Shown here: positions 1 to 9,389 of the stretch, in pieces
How the letters are laid out: every line of letters begins with the position of its first letter
Position numbering within the stretch: position 1 is the stretch's first letter
NCBI RefSeq assembly: GCF_012027555.1
Contig: NZ_SNUQ01000001.1
Coordinates: 434,001-498,000, forward strand
DNA length: 64,000 nt
Direction of reading: 5' to 3'
From: Thermococcus sp. CX2
Lineage (GTDB): Archaea; Methanobacteriota_B; Thermococci; Thermococcales; Thermococcaceae
Program-made: the position numbers and the translations under genes
The notes under the pieces: model-generated
What the model saw: the letters and a program-made list of their open reading frames with translations, nothing else
What the model was told of the DNA's origin: nothing
The model's database searches: none

Positions 1-1
1 C

Positions 2-1306
2 AAGGTCATCAGGGATCCAATCGGACCAAACGAGACAGTTCAGGACACTCTATCCGTGAAGATCCTTAACATTGATCCCGGAAAATATATCCTTACCATT
101 GTCGCCCGTGTGGGTTCAAGCTACTCGGAAGCACAGGTAACGATAACGGTGAAAACCTTTGTCGATTACGCCCTCAGGATAGATGTCGACGATGAATACC
201 TCTACGGAAACAACGTAACGGCCCTCCTTAGGATCACGTCCCAAGCGAACGGTGTTATCATCGGGCGGATAGGATACAGTTTCTATTACGATGGAACCCT
301 TCTCAAGAGCTTTTCCACGGTCATCTACCTTAGACCCGGCGAGAGCTGGCTTCAGAACCTCACGCTGACCACGCCCAAGGTTGGCAACTACATGATTTAC
401 TTCTGGGGCAACTTTAGCGGCAGGTTCAAGAGCACCACCGCGACTTTCCGCGTCTACCAGAGGAACCTCAAATACGAAGCCTACTTCAGGGACGGAGTGA
501 TTTACGTTCAGGTTTACGATGAGAACGGAAACGGCGTCCCAGATATCTCGGGTAAGATAAACGAAATTCCGTTCAAGACGGATGACGATGGCACAGTCGC
601 CTACCTGGTGAACCAGCCCGGAACGTACAAAATAGTGCTCAACCTCGATGGAAGAATCATAACAACCTTCGTCGAGGTGAAAAAGCTCTTTCTGAGCTAT
701 TCTCAAGAAAATGATACACTGCTGGTTAAAGTCGTGGATTCCACCGGCGTTCCAGTTCCCAACATCACCGTAACGGCATCGGGGCCCCTAGGAAAGACCT
801 ACGCCGTGACGGACTCGTCAGGTCTCGCTACGGTAGATCTGAAGAAGACCGGCTACGGGACCATCATGCTCAAGGCCGAGAGCAGCAGATACGTTGGAGC
901 AGAGGCGAGCGTTAAGGTAGTTCCTCCCATAACTCCCACGCCGACGCCCACAACGACCACACCCGAAAGCAACGCCTCGACGAGCACAGTTCCGCAGGAG
1001 CCTCAAAAGGGCTACGGTCCCTTGGGTGTCATACTCATCATAGCCGGCATTCTATTCGCTGGAACGTCCTACGCGGCCTTCTTCATGCCGTTAACCCAAG
1101 AGGAAGTGCTCGACCGCTATTACTTCGTGAAGGTGAAGGCACCGAGGCTCAGGGGCATGGATAACTTCCGCTTTGAAAAGGCTGTGTCTGCCATAGACGT
1201 TAGGGCAACCAAGGGGACGGCAAAAGTTGAGGACAACAGAGTAATCTGGGAAATAGAGCATTTGGAGCCAGGTGAAGAGGCCTACCTCCAGGTAATCCTC
1301 GGCTGA
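2..1306 (+). CDS. Partial surface protein with Ig-like repeats and C-terminal membrane anchor
   Basis: The frame is open to the left edge, so the gene starts outside the window; a GTG at 56 is internal. About 435 codons are visible. The visible part is rich in beta-strand, with repeated Ig/carboxypeptidase-regulatory-like units (for example YVQVYDENGNGVPDISGKI and LLVKVVDSTGVPVPNITVTA, each a GVPVPxI pattern typical of such domains). A Pro/Thr/Ser-rich linker follows, then one hydrophobic segment beginning GVILIIAGILFAGTSYAAFF, then about 75 residues that would be cytoplasmic. This suggests a cell-surface protein anchored at its C-terminus. Ligand and function are unknown. A T-rich stretch follows the stop. 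Confidence 0.7.
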   Translation, partial: KVIRDPIGPNETVQDTLSVKILNIDPGKYILTIVARVGSSYSEAQVTITVKTFVDYALRIDVDDEYLYGNNVTALLRITSQANGVIIGRIGYSFYYDGTLLKSFSTVIYLRPGESWLQNLTLTTPKVGNYMIYFWGNFSGRFKSTTATFRVYQRNLKYEAYFRDGVIYVQVYDENGNGVPDISGKINEIPFKTDDDGTVAYLVNQPGTYKIVLNLDGRIITTFVEVKKLFLSYSQENDTLLVKVVDSTGVPVPNITVTASGPLGKTYAVTDSSGLATVDLKKTGYGTIMLKAESSRYVGAEASVKVVPPITPTPTPTTTTPESNASTSTVPQEPQKGYGPLGVILIIAGILFAGTSYAAFFMPLTQEEVLDRYYFVKVKAPRLRGMDNFRFEKAVSAIDVRATKGTAKVEDNRVIWEIEHLEPGEEAYLQVILG

Positions 1307-1333
1307 CCTCTTTTCTCCCTCTTCTGCGGCAAA

Positions 1334-1343
1334 CCTTTTAAGG
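1334..1343 (+). promoter_or_regulatory. Probable TATA box for the M42 peptidase gene
   Basis: The sequence CCTTTTAAGG lies 50-60 bases before the ATG at 1394. That places transcription start near 1365 and leaves room for the GAGGTGATT ribosome binding site. Confidence 0.4.
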
Positions 1344-1393
1344 AAAGGAAGCTTTACCGTTAGATGGAAATCTTAACGAAAGAGGTGATTGAA

Positions 1394-2431
1394 ATGGTGG
1401 ACATCGAGCTTTTGAAAAAGGTCATTGAGGCTCCTGGTGTTTCTGGGTACGAATTTCTCGGAATACGAGACGTCGTCATCGAGACCCTCGAGGGCCACGT
1501 TGATGAAATCTATGTTGACAAGCTCGGCAACGTCATAGCCCACAAGAAGGGCAACGGGCCAAAAATCATGATAGCAGCCCACATGGACAAGATAGGCGTC
1601 ATGGTAAACCACATCGACAAGGAAGGTTACCTTCACGTAGTTCCAGTTGGCGGCGTTGACCCGAGGACTTTAGTTGCCCAGAGGATTCGCTTCTTTACCG
1701 AGAAGGGCGAGCGCTTTGGCGTTGTCGGCCACATCCCACCCCACCTCCAGAAGCCCGAGGACAGGAAGAAGGCAGCCGACTGGGATACCATAGTGGTCGA
1801 CATCGGTGTTGACAGCAAGGAAGAAGCCGAAGAGCTAGGCTTCCGCGTCGGCACAATCGGAGAGTTTGCCCCTGCCTTCACCCAGCTCAACGAGAACAGG
1901 ATCGCTACGCCATATCTCGACGATCGCGTCTGCCTCTACGCGATGCTCGAAGCTGCAAGACAGCTCGAAGAGCACGAGGCTGACATCTATTTCGTGGCCA
2001 GCGTCCAGGAAGAGGTAGGCCTCCGCGGTGCCAGGGTTGCCAGCTACGCCATTGACCCCGAGATAGGCATAGCCATGGACGTCACTTTCGCCAGGCAGGT
2101 TGGCGACAAGGGTAAGATCGTTCCGAAGCTCGGCGGCGGTCCGGTTATGGACGTCGGGCCAAACATCAACCCGAAGATAAGGGCCTTCGCCGATGAAGTG
2201 GCAAAGAAGTACGAGATACCGCTCCAGGTCGAGGCTTCACCGAGGCCAACCGGTACGGATGCCAACATAATGCAGATTAACCGTGAGGGTGTCGCAACGG
2301 CAGTTCTGAGCATACCCATAAGGTACATGCACAGCCAGGTTGAGACCGCTGACCTGAGGGATATAGACCTTACGATAAAGTTCGCCAAGCACTTCCTTGA
2401 GGAGCTCAAACCCATGGACCTGACACCGTGA
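1394..2431 (+). CDS. M42 family metallo-aminopeptidase (TET-like)
   Basis: The 345-residue product is a tetrahedral aminopeptidase/deblocking aminopeptidase relative that trims short peptides in the cytosol, normally as a dodecamer. Metal-site signatures are visible: AAHMDKIG near residue 63, PYLDDR, VQEEVG with the catalytic and ligand glutamates, AMDVTFA, and the late YMHSQVE histidine. ATG 1394 was chosen over the in-frame ATG at 1364 because GAGGTGATT sits just before it and the protein then starts like the family ([18 protein letters not shown]). Substrate preference (acidic, hydrophobic or lysine termini) cannot be read here. Confidence 0.9.
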   Translation: MVDIELLKKVIEAPGVSGYEFLGIRDVVIETLEGHVDEIYVDKLGNVIAHKKGNGPKIMIAAHMDKIGVMVNHIDKEGYLHVVPVGGVDPRTLVAQRIRFFTEKGERFGVVGHIPPHLQKPEDRKKAADWDTIVVDIGVDSKEEAEELGFRVGTIGEFAPAFTQLNENRIATPYLDDRVCLYAMLEAARQLEEHEADIYFVASVQEEVGLRGARVASYAIDPEIGIAMDVTFARQVGDKGKIVPKLGGGPVMDVGPNINPKIRAFADEVAKKYEIPLQVEASPRPTGTDANIMQINREGVATAVLSIPIRYMHSQVETADLRDIDLTIKFAKHFLEELKPMDLTP

Positions 2432-2548
2432 TATGACGGCCGATTGAAATATCCCTTTTCTCCTTTACCTTTCGAATTGTTATTCTGTCGAGATACTCTG
2501 GGAAAAGTTTATTTCATCATTTCCCAAATTTTCTGTCGGGGTGTGGGT

Positions 2549-2938
2549 GTGAAAACCGAACTCGTGGTTGAGAGCATTGAACTGATAAAGGAAGCCATGC
2601 CCAATTCTTTTGAGGAGTTTCAAGCACTGGGCCTTGTGAAAGATGGAATCTACAAAAGGCTCGAGTTCGCAATACAGTGCGTTCTAGACATCTGCTCTCA
2701 AATAGCGCGGGAACGGGGGATAGTGAGCTTTGGCTACAAAGACCTGGTGAACAATCTGGCCGAAAACGGAATAATATCCCCCGAGTTGAAGAAGAAGCTT
2801 TCCTTCCTCGTGGATCTGAGGGAGGTACTGATATACAACTACGACCTGATGAGCGATGAGATAGCCTTCCGGAACATGCCCGAGTACATCGAGTACCTTG
2901 AAGCTTTCCTGAAGGAGGCGCCGTGGAGGAGGGACTGA
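2549..2938 (+). CDS. HEPN/DUF86 (HepT-like) protein lacking the motif histidine
   Basis: The 129-residue all-helical protein resembles DUF86/HepT toxins: a helix with RLEFAIQCVLDIC, then FGYKDLVNNLAENGII, and the position of the RNase motif as REVLIYNYDLMSDE. HepT enzymes usually have R-X4-6-H there; here asparagine replaces histidine (Y-N-Y), so RNase activity is doubtful. GTG 2549 is preferred (GGGGTG upstream); an ATG at 2444 would add 35 residues that do not look like the family. No nucleotidyltransferase (MNT) antitoxin gene lies beside it, which also argues against a standard toxin-antitoxin pair. Confidence 0.65.
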   Translation: MKTELVVESIELIKEAMPNSFEEFQALGLVKDGIYKRLEFAIQCVLDICSQIARERGIVSFGYKDLVNNLAENGIISPELKKKLSFLVDLREVLIYNYDLMSDEIAFRNMPEYIEYLEAFLKEAPWRRD

Positions 2939-3030
2939 ACCTAGACCCGTTAATTCTTTCGGCAAGGCTACAATAAAGGGAGATGGGATACTATAATATC
3001 CCTTTAAAAAGCTTTGAGGAGGCGTTGGCA

Positions 3031-3585
3031 ATGATTGAGATTGAGGTTAAAGGCTACGCGGACGATAAGGTGTTCGAGCGTGTCAGGAGAAATTTCAAGC
3101 TGATTAGACGAGAATACCACGAGGACACCTACTTTCAGCACCCCTGTCGGAACTTCGCAGAGACCGACGAGGCACTCAGGATAAGGATACGAAAGTTCAA
3201 CGGACATTTTGAGGCATTCATGACATACAAAGGACCGAAGATCGATCCGAATTCAAAAACAAGGCGGGAAATAGAGGTCCCCCTGAGCGACCCGGACAGG
3301 CATGTAGAGATTCTTGAGAGCCTCGGCTTCGAGGAGGTAATGACCATCGAGAAGACCAGGGAAAAGTACTACGTCGACAAGGGTATCCTTATAATGCTCG
3401 ACGAGGTCGAGGGCTTAGGGAAGTTCATCGAGATAGAGGCACTCGCCGAAAGTGAAGAAGCCGTAGGGGAGACCGTGAAAATATTAAGGGAAATCCTGAT
3501 CTCACTTGGAGTTAAAAAGTTTGAGAGGCGTTCCTATCTCGAGCTGATACTGGAGAAGGAGGGAAGCCATGGAGAAGCTAGATGA
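3031..3585 (+). CDS. cyaB: CYTH domain protein (class IV adenylate cyclase / triphosphatase-like)
   Basis: The 184-residue protein has the CYTH signature ExExK at its N-terminus (MIEIEVKGYA) and alternating charged strands such as EALRIRIRKF and RREIEVPL that line the triphosphate tunnel. Archaeal members are annotated as class IV adenylate cyclase or thiamine/inorganic triphosphatase; sequence alone does not decide. ATG 3031 follows GAGGAGGCG. The last 17 bases overlap the next gene, so the two are probably translated from one message. Confidence 0.8.
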   Translation: MIEIEVKGYADDKVFERVRRNFKLIRREYHEDTYFQHPCRNFAETDEALRIRIRKFNGHFEAFMTYKGPKIDPNSKTRREIEVPLSDPDRHVEILESLGFEEVMTIEKTREKYYVDKGILIMLDEVEGLGKFIEIEALAESEEAVGETVKILREILISLGVKKFERRSYLELILEKEGSHGEAR

Positions 3586-4399
3586 GTTTTTTAAGTCCCT
3601 GATGGGCGAGAGGAATGGAAAATCTGACCTGGAAATACTCGAGGAGATCGAGGGCTACCTCCAGACAGGAGGGGTAGATGAGGCTATAGCCCAGCTTAAA
3701 AACCTTGAGAAGGAACAGAACATCTTTTTAGCCCTCAGAATGATCATGCGCTCCATTGTGAGCCAGCTGGACGAGCTGAACCAGTTGGGCACCATCACCC
3801 AAGAAGATCTTCAGAAAGTCCACGAGAAAGTTAAGGAATTGATACCCATCGTGAACACTGTCTTCAACTCCAGGTATAGGGCACTTCTCATGGCAGACCT
3901 AGCCGTGCTTTTCTACCGCCTTAATGATGAACTCAACGGAGACATGGCCCTCCGCACTGCCATCGATTTGGCAAGGAACCACGACGACATCCTCAGGGAC
4001 ATAATGATGTGCCTCATAAGGAAGGGTCTTCTTAACAAGGCGGGCTATGCGATGAAGATGGTCAGAGAACCCGAGAAGCTCGACGTCGTTCTCGTCCAGC
4101 TGGCGGAGATGTTCTACCGTGCCGGGGACGTGAAGAAGGCAAGGCTGATAATCGATCACATAGCCAGTCCGTTTCACAAAGCGATGGCCCTCTACTACAT
4201 AGCCGCCATAGAGGCAGAACATAACAAAGAAGAAGCGCTCAAGATACTGGATGCAGCTTTTCAAATGGCAGAGAAAGTCGAAGACCCAGAGGCAAGGTTT
4301 GAACTTACGCTCAAGCTCTATGAACTGAAGCATTCAATCCTCGGTAACACATTCAGTCTTAAAGAGATTTTATCTCGAAAAGGAGGTCCTCCTCAGTAA
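3569..4399 (+). CDS. Helical-repeat (TPR-like) protein of unknown function
   Basis: The 276-residue protein is almost entirely alpha-helical, with repeating paired helices reminiscent of TPR or alpha-solenoid folds (for example LAVLFYRLNDELNGDMALRTA and LAEMFYRAGDVKKARLIIDHI). There is no signal peptide or membrane segment, so it is likely a cytosolic protein-binding scaffold. It overlaps the CYTH gene by 17 bases, suggesting a shared operon. Its 3' end overlaps the 3' end of the opposite-strand ABC ATPase gene by 41 bases. I do not recognise a named family. Confidence 0.7.
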   Translation: MEKLDEFFKSLMGERNGKSDLEILEEIEGYLQTGGVDEAIAQLKNLEKEQNIFLALRMIMRSIVSQLDELNQLGTITQEDLQKVHEKVKELIPIVNTVFNSRYRALLMADLAVLFYRLNDELNGDMALRTAIDLARNHDDILRDIMMCLIRKGLLNKAGYAMKMVREPEKLDVVLVQLAEMFYRAGDVKKARLIIDHIASPFHKAMALYYIAAIEAEHNKEEALKILDAAFQMAEKVEDPEARFELTLKLYELKHSILGNTFSLKEILSRKGGPPQ

Positions 4400-5213
4400 A
4401 AGCCAGCCGCTTTATCAATCCCCTCTTCTTGAGCTCATGGGAGATTTCAAGGCTCGGTGGGAGCTTTACGCCAAGCTTTCTCAGGACTTCAACTTCCTCC
4501 ACTATTTCCCCTGGCTTGCCTTCAAGTACTATCCTACCCCCATCCATGACGATTACCCTGTCTGCAAAGCGGAGTATGTACCCCGTGTGATGCTCAACCA
4601 AGATGACTGTGATGCCGTATTCTTTCCTGAGGAGAGAGATGAGTCCAAGAACCTCCTCCCTTCCAACGGGGTCGAGCTGGGACGTGGGTTCGTCGAGAAC
4701 CAAGACTTCCGGCTTCATTGCCAGAATTGCTGCTATAGCCAAGCGCTGCTTCTGTCCGCCACTTAGGTTGGGGGGGAACTCCTTCTCTAAGCCCTTCAAC
4801 CCGGAGACTTCCAGTGCCCACATAATACGTCGCATAATTTCGTTTCTGTCAAGACCAAGATTTTCAAGCCCAAAGGCTATCTCGTCCTCAACAGTCATGT
4901 TAAAGAGCTGGCTTTCGGGGTTCTGAAGAACCAAACCAACGATTGTCGAGAGCTTTGCCACGGGCGTCTCCTTTGTGTTGTATTCCTCCCCAGTTTTTGG
5001 ATCCCGTACAATTACATCCCCCGAAAAGTCCCCTTTTATCGAATGAGGGATTATGCCGTTAAAGGTCAGGCAGAGCGTTGATTTTCCACTTCCACTTGGC
5101 CCAAGTATGCCCAGGAGCTCTCCCTTTTTAACCTCAAAGCTAACGTCCCTCAGTGAATAGTTCACCGCCCTGCGGTACCTGAAGCTTAGATCCTCAACGG
5201 TTATCACCTTCAT
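4359..5213 (-). CDS. ABC transporter ATP-binding protein (EcfA-like), coupled to trkH
   Basis: The 284-residue nucleotide-binding subunit has Walker A GPSGSGKST, signature LSGGQKQRL, Walker B VLVLDEPTSQLDP and switch histidine EHHTGYI, most like energy-coupling factor (EcfA/CbiO) ATPases. No EcfT or substrate-binding subunit is adjacent. Its ATG overlaps the trkH stop in an ATGA arrangement, so it is translated with the potassium transporter. It could energise an unlinked ECF complex or act with TrkH, as SapD (TrkE) does for enterobacterial Trk systems. GGTGG precedes ATG 5213. Confidence 0.8.
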   Translation of the reverse strand: MKVITVEDLSFRYRRAVNYSLRDVSFEVKKGELLGILGPSGSGKSTLCLTFNGIIPHSIKGDFSGDVIVRDPKTGEEYNTKETPVAKLSTIVGLVLQNPESQLFNMTVEDEIAFGLENLGLDRNEIMRRIMWALEVSGLKGLEKEFPPNLSGGQKQRLAIAAILAMKPEVLVLDEPTSQLDPVGREEVLGLISLLRKEYGITVILVEHHTGYILRFADRVIVMDGGRIVLEGKPGEIVEEVEVLRKLGVKLPPSLEISHELKKRGLIKRLAFTEEDLLFEIKSL

Positions 5214-6691
5214 CTCTTGCCCACCACCCTGGGCGCGAGGAAGAGGACGCTTATTATGAACACCAGTGTGGAGAATATCTCCAGCCTGCCTATCCACATG
5301 TGGAGAATGAGAAGGATCTTCATATCGATGGGGAGGCTGGGAGACGTTATTCCAACGCTCAGTCCGACGTTTCCCTGAGCGGAAGCCACCTCAAAGAACG
5401 AATCCACAAGTTTTGTTCCAAGGCGGAGCATGGTGTAGATCGTTCCAAAGAGCAGAAACGCCAAGTACGTCATGGTGAAGCTCATGACCTCCTGGAGATC
5501 CTCCTCACTGAAGATGTAGTTTCCAACCTTCCTTTTGATAATGGCCCCCCTCGGGAGCAGGGCCTGCTGAATGGTCCACTTCAGACTCTCGTACATCAGG
5601 ATGACTCGGATGAGCTTTATTCCACCGGCGGTGCTTCCCGCTCCACCACCTATGACCATCAGCATACCTATCATGAACTTGGCCAGCTCGGGGTATTTGC
5701 TCAGATCCGCTATTCCAAATCCAGTACATGTTATCGCCGATACCGAGTGAAAGATAGACTGTCTGAGGGCTTGGCCGATGGTATCACCAATCTGGGTCAG
5801 GCTGAATGTCATTATTGCCACCGTTGGAAGGAGGAAGAAGAATATGTACCTAACCTGAACATCCTCGAAGAAGGGCTTGAGGTGTCTCTCCCGGAAGATT
5901 TTATAGTGGACGGTGAAGTTGACGGCACCCATAATCATGAGGAATATCGTAACGGCCTCTATGGCGGTGCTGTTGAAGTAGCCTATGCTTAAGTCATGGC
6001 TGCTCATACCGCCGGTTCCGAGACCAGTCATGGCGTGGATTACCGCATCAAAGAGCGTCATGCCGTTGATGTAGTAGAGGTAAACTCCAACCAGCGTGAG
6101 GACGAAGTATATCTCAAAGATTACCTTGGAGGTGTTGACGAGGTTCGGCAGAATCCTTTCGCTCCTCGCCTCGGCCCTGTAAAGCCTCGCCGCTGCAACA
6201 CCTGGGCGGATGAGTATTGTGAGCGCGACGAGGACGATACCTATACCTCCCAACCACTGCATCCAAGAGCGCCAGAAGAGCAGGATATGGGGATAGCTCT
6301 CTAGGTTGCTCATCATGGTGAGGCCCGTGCCTGTCCAGGCGGACATGCTCTCGAAGTAGGAATCAATAAATGGCATGTTGGCGATGCTCATGAAGGGGAC
6401 GACGCTGATAAATGACGCAAAGAGCCAAGTGAAAGCGGCAGAAACCATGGCCTGCCTGAGATTAACGTCCTCGACTTTCCCCAGATGCCTGGCAAGCCAT
6501 GCGCCAAGGAGGATGCTGAAAACACCAGGGACGGCGAAGTATATGACGTACTGAATTTCATTCGGATAGATCCAGGCTAACAGAACCGGAAAGAGGTAGG
6601 CAAGGCCAACGCCCTGAAGTATGGCTCCAATGAGGTTTTTAACTACGAATAGATCGTCCGAGATATTGATGTACTTCCCTAGCTCTAGCAT
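5210..6691 (-). CDS. trkH: TrkH-type potassium uptake transporter
   Basis: The 493-residue membrane protein has the four selectivity-filter loops of the TrkH/KtrB family: SAWTGTGLT, TGLGTGGMS, ITCTGFGI and SAQGNVGLS, each between hydrophobic helices. It would carry K+ (perhaps with Na+ or H+) across the cytoplasmic membrane. Trk systems normally need the regulatory TrkA protein; none is adjacent, but an ABC ATPase gene overlaps its stop codon. ATG 6691 was chosen because GGTGGGCCC lies directly upstream; an extension to 6862 would run into the divergent gene. Confidence 0.9.
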   Translation of the reverse strand: MLELGKYINISDDLFVVKNLIGAILQGVGLAYLFPVLLAWIYPNEIQYVIYFAVPGVFSILLGAWLARHLGKVEDVNLRQAMVSAAFTWLFASFISVVPFMSIANMPFIDSYFESMSAWTGTGLTMMSNLESYPHILLFWRSWMQWLGGIGIVLVALTILIRPGVAAARLYRAEARSERILPNLVNTSKVIFEIYFVLTLVGVYLYYINGMTLFDAVIHAMTGLGTGGMSSHDLSIGYFNSTAIEAVTIFLMIMGAVNFTVHYKIFRERHLKPFFEDVQVRYIFFFLLPTVAIMTFSLTQIGDTIGQALRQSIFHSVSAITCTGFGIADLSKYPELAKFMIGMLMVIGGGAGSTAGGIKLIRVILMYESLKWTIQQALLPRGAIIKRKVGNYIFSEEDLQEVMSFTMTYLAFLLFGTIYTMLRLGTKLVDSFFEVASAQGNVGLSVGITSPSLPIDMKILLILHMWIGRLEIFSTLVFIISVLFLAPRVVGKR

Positions 6692-6785
6692 GGGCCCACC
6701 GTAGATTAAGGGTTCGCACCAAATAAAAGGTTTTCTCAGGTGGAAAGGTTTAAGGGGCGTGAGAGCTTTCTTAGCTCGGTGATAG

Positions 6786-7676
<891 letters not shown>

Positions 7677-7728
7677 TTATTCGTTATTTTATTTTTTCAC
7701 CACACATAGAGGGGCCTCCTGAGAAACG

Positions 7729-7954
7729 ATGAGGTTGCCCCGTACCCTAAAGCTCGTACTGTACACAATGGGGCCTTCTCCCAAGAGTTGTCATAGCAGT
7801 GATGAGCTCCCTCAAGTTCCAGGTGACAGCCTTTATCGAGAAAGGCAGCACAGCGTTTTTATGGATGGTCCTTGTGTTAATCGGGATTTCAGTGGCGCTC
7901 GTTGGCCCAGTTATCAGAGTGCTGAAGCCGGTTAGAGAAGGGGAAAGGAGCTAA
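7729..7954 (+). pseudogene. Probable frameshifted small membrane-protein gene
   Basis: Two overlapping frames together make a plausible protein. From ATG 7729 the frame reads MRLPRTLKLVLYTMG; after the GGGG run near 7770 sense continues in the next frame as LLPRVVIAVMSSLKFQVTAF and ends at 7954 with a clear membrane segment (AFLWMVLVLIGISVALVGPV). The first frame alone turns into unhydrophobic sequence. A single-base indel in the G-run would explain this. The second part could also be read as an independent 50-residue protein from ATG 7802, but no good ribosome binding site precedes it. Function unknown. Confidence 0.45.
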
Positions 7955-7974
7955 CCCCCAACGGGCTCGGCAGA

Positions 7975-8060
7975 TGGCGCCGGGGCAGGGATTTGAACCC
8001 TGGTGGGCAACGCCCACGGGATCTCGAGTCCCGCGCCTTCCCAGGCTAGGCTACCCCGGC
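7975..8060 (-). tRNA. tRNA-Ser (CGA anticodon)
   Basis: The minus strand folds as a class II tRNA with a long variable arm (GTGGGCGTTGCCCAC). The acceptor stem pairs GCCGGGG with CCCCGGC, the anticodon loop is CTCGAGA giving CGA, and the T loop is TTCAAAT. The CCA end is encoded at 7975-7977. A TATA-like TTTATAAAAC on the minus strand (about 8083-8092) lies at the right distance upstream. Confidence 0.95.
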
Positions 8061-8154
8061 GCGGTTTGGAGTTCTCATGCGAGTTTTATAAATCTTTCCG
8101 CGAAACATTTATTAACCAAACTTAACTAAAATCCCCTCGGAGAAGTTGCAAAGG

Positions 8155-8163
8155 TTTAAATTA
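8155..8163 (+). promoter_or_regulatory. TATA box of the CBS-domain gene
   Basis: GCAAAGG followed by TTTAAATTA forms a BRE/TATA pair about 40 bases before the ATG at 8201. Confidence 0.45.
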
Positions 8164-8200
8164 TCGAGCACCCAATAATAAAGTGAAGGAGGTGGCAGAA

Positions 8201-9376
8201 ATGGTCGGTATTCTTGTGCAGGAGGTTATAACTGAGAAGTTCCAGAAGATAGACATCAACGCCCCGCTTTCTGAGGCGATTGGCATCTTTGAGAAGGAGG
8301 ACCCGGACCTTATTCTGGTCTTCGATGGAAACGTGTACAAGGGTGTCCTGACCCAGGACCTTATTATACACTCCCATCTCAAGTGGAACCCAACCAAGGC
8401 TAAGGTTAAGGATGTTTATAAGACCGCTCCAGTTATCAAACCGAACGAGGATCTGAGCAAGGCCGCCAAACTTATGATTGAGGTTGACCTGCGCTCCCTC
8501 CCTGTTGGGGAGAGCAAAGCTGAAATAATCGGAGTCATAAGCGATTTAATGCTCTTGAACAGGATCGCTAAGGAAGAGTTCGGAAAGAGAAAGGTAGAGG
8601 AGTTCATGACGAAGGATGTTATCACCCTCAGAACGGACGACACGGTTGCCAAAGCCTTAGCGACGATGCGCGACCACGCCATCTCGAGGATTCCCCTCGT
8701 TAACGAAGAGGGCAGGCTTGAGGGCCTCGTTACGCTCCACGACCTCATAGTCAGGTTTATAAAGCCGCGCTTCAGGGCTCAGACTGGTGAACTCGTCGGC
8801 GAGAAGATACCGCCCTTCTCGACCCAGCTCAGGGAGGTCATGATAAGGGGCGTCATTACCATACTGCCCGATGCCACTGTCCAAGAAGCCGTTGCAACGA
8901 TGATAGACAGCAACATCGATGGCCTCGTAGTGGTCGATGAAAACGACAGGGTCAAGGGAGTCCTGACCATTAAGGATCTGCTCCTACCAATCTCAAGGAT
9001 GGTCGAAAAAGAGGTAAAGTTCTACCTCCAGCTCGGAGGAGACGCCGCCATACTGAGCGATTTCACCAGGGAGAGGATTATAGAGGACATCAAACGCTTT
9101 GTGGACGGTTATGAAGACCTGCTCGGCAACGAGGGCATAATATACCTCCACCTCCGGCGCTTCAGCGAGAAGTTCAGGGGAGTCTACCTCTACCAGGCAA
9201 GGATGAGAGTGGTCACCGACAGAGGCATCTTCATCGCAACCGGAGAAACCTGGGGAGCGATACAGGCCGTCCACGATGCCATTAGAGCCATCGAGAGACA
9301 ACTACTCCAGAAGGCAGAGCTGGAAAGGGACACCCACTACTACAAGCGCTTCCTTGAGAGAATAGGCCTGGCTTGA
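8201..9376 (+). CDS. Four-CBS-domain protein with C-terminal HPF/S30AE-like domain
   Basis: The 391-residue protein has four CBS repeats, the adenine-nucleotide-sensing modules, with recognisable blocks such as EEFMTKDVITLRTDDTVAKA, HAISRIPLVNEEGRLEGLVT and MIRGVITILPDATVQEA. From about residue 280 the fold changes: a helix (RIIEDIKRFVDGYEDLL), strands carrying basic residues, and a final helix (WGAIQAVHDAIRAIERQLL), which matches the alpha/beta order of bacterial HPF/S30AE ribosome-hibernation domains. I infer a ribosome-associated factor controlled by AMP/ATP. ATG 8201 has GGAGGTGGCAGAA before it. Confidence 0.75.
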   Translation: MVGILVQEVITEKFQKIDINAPLSEAIGIFEKEDPDLILVFDGNVYKGVLTQDLIIHSHLKWNPTKAKVKDVYKTAPVIKPNEDLSKAAKLMIEVDLRSLPVGESKAEIIGVISDLMLLNRIAKEEFGKRKVEEFMTKDVITLRTDDTVAKALATMRDHAISRIPLVNEEGRLEGLVTLHDLIVRFIKPRFRAQTGELVGEKIPPFSTQLREVMIRGVITILPDATVQEAVATMIDSNIDGLVVVDENDRVKGVLTIKDLLLPISRMVEKEVKFYLQLGGDAAILSDFTRERIIEDIKRFVDGYEDLLGNEGIIYLHLRRFSEKFRGVYLYQARMRVVTDRGIFIATGETWGAIQAVHDAIRAIERQLLQKAELERDTHYYKRFLERIGLA

Positions 9377-9389
9377 AAATTTGATGCAG

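Noticed and set aside
2549-2938. A toxin-antitoxin system at the HEPN-like gene
   Set aside because: No MNT nucleotidyltransferase is adjacent and the catalytic histidine is missing.
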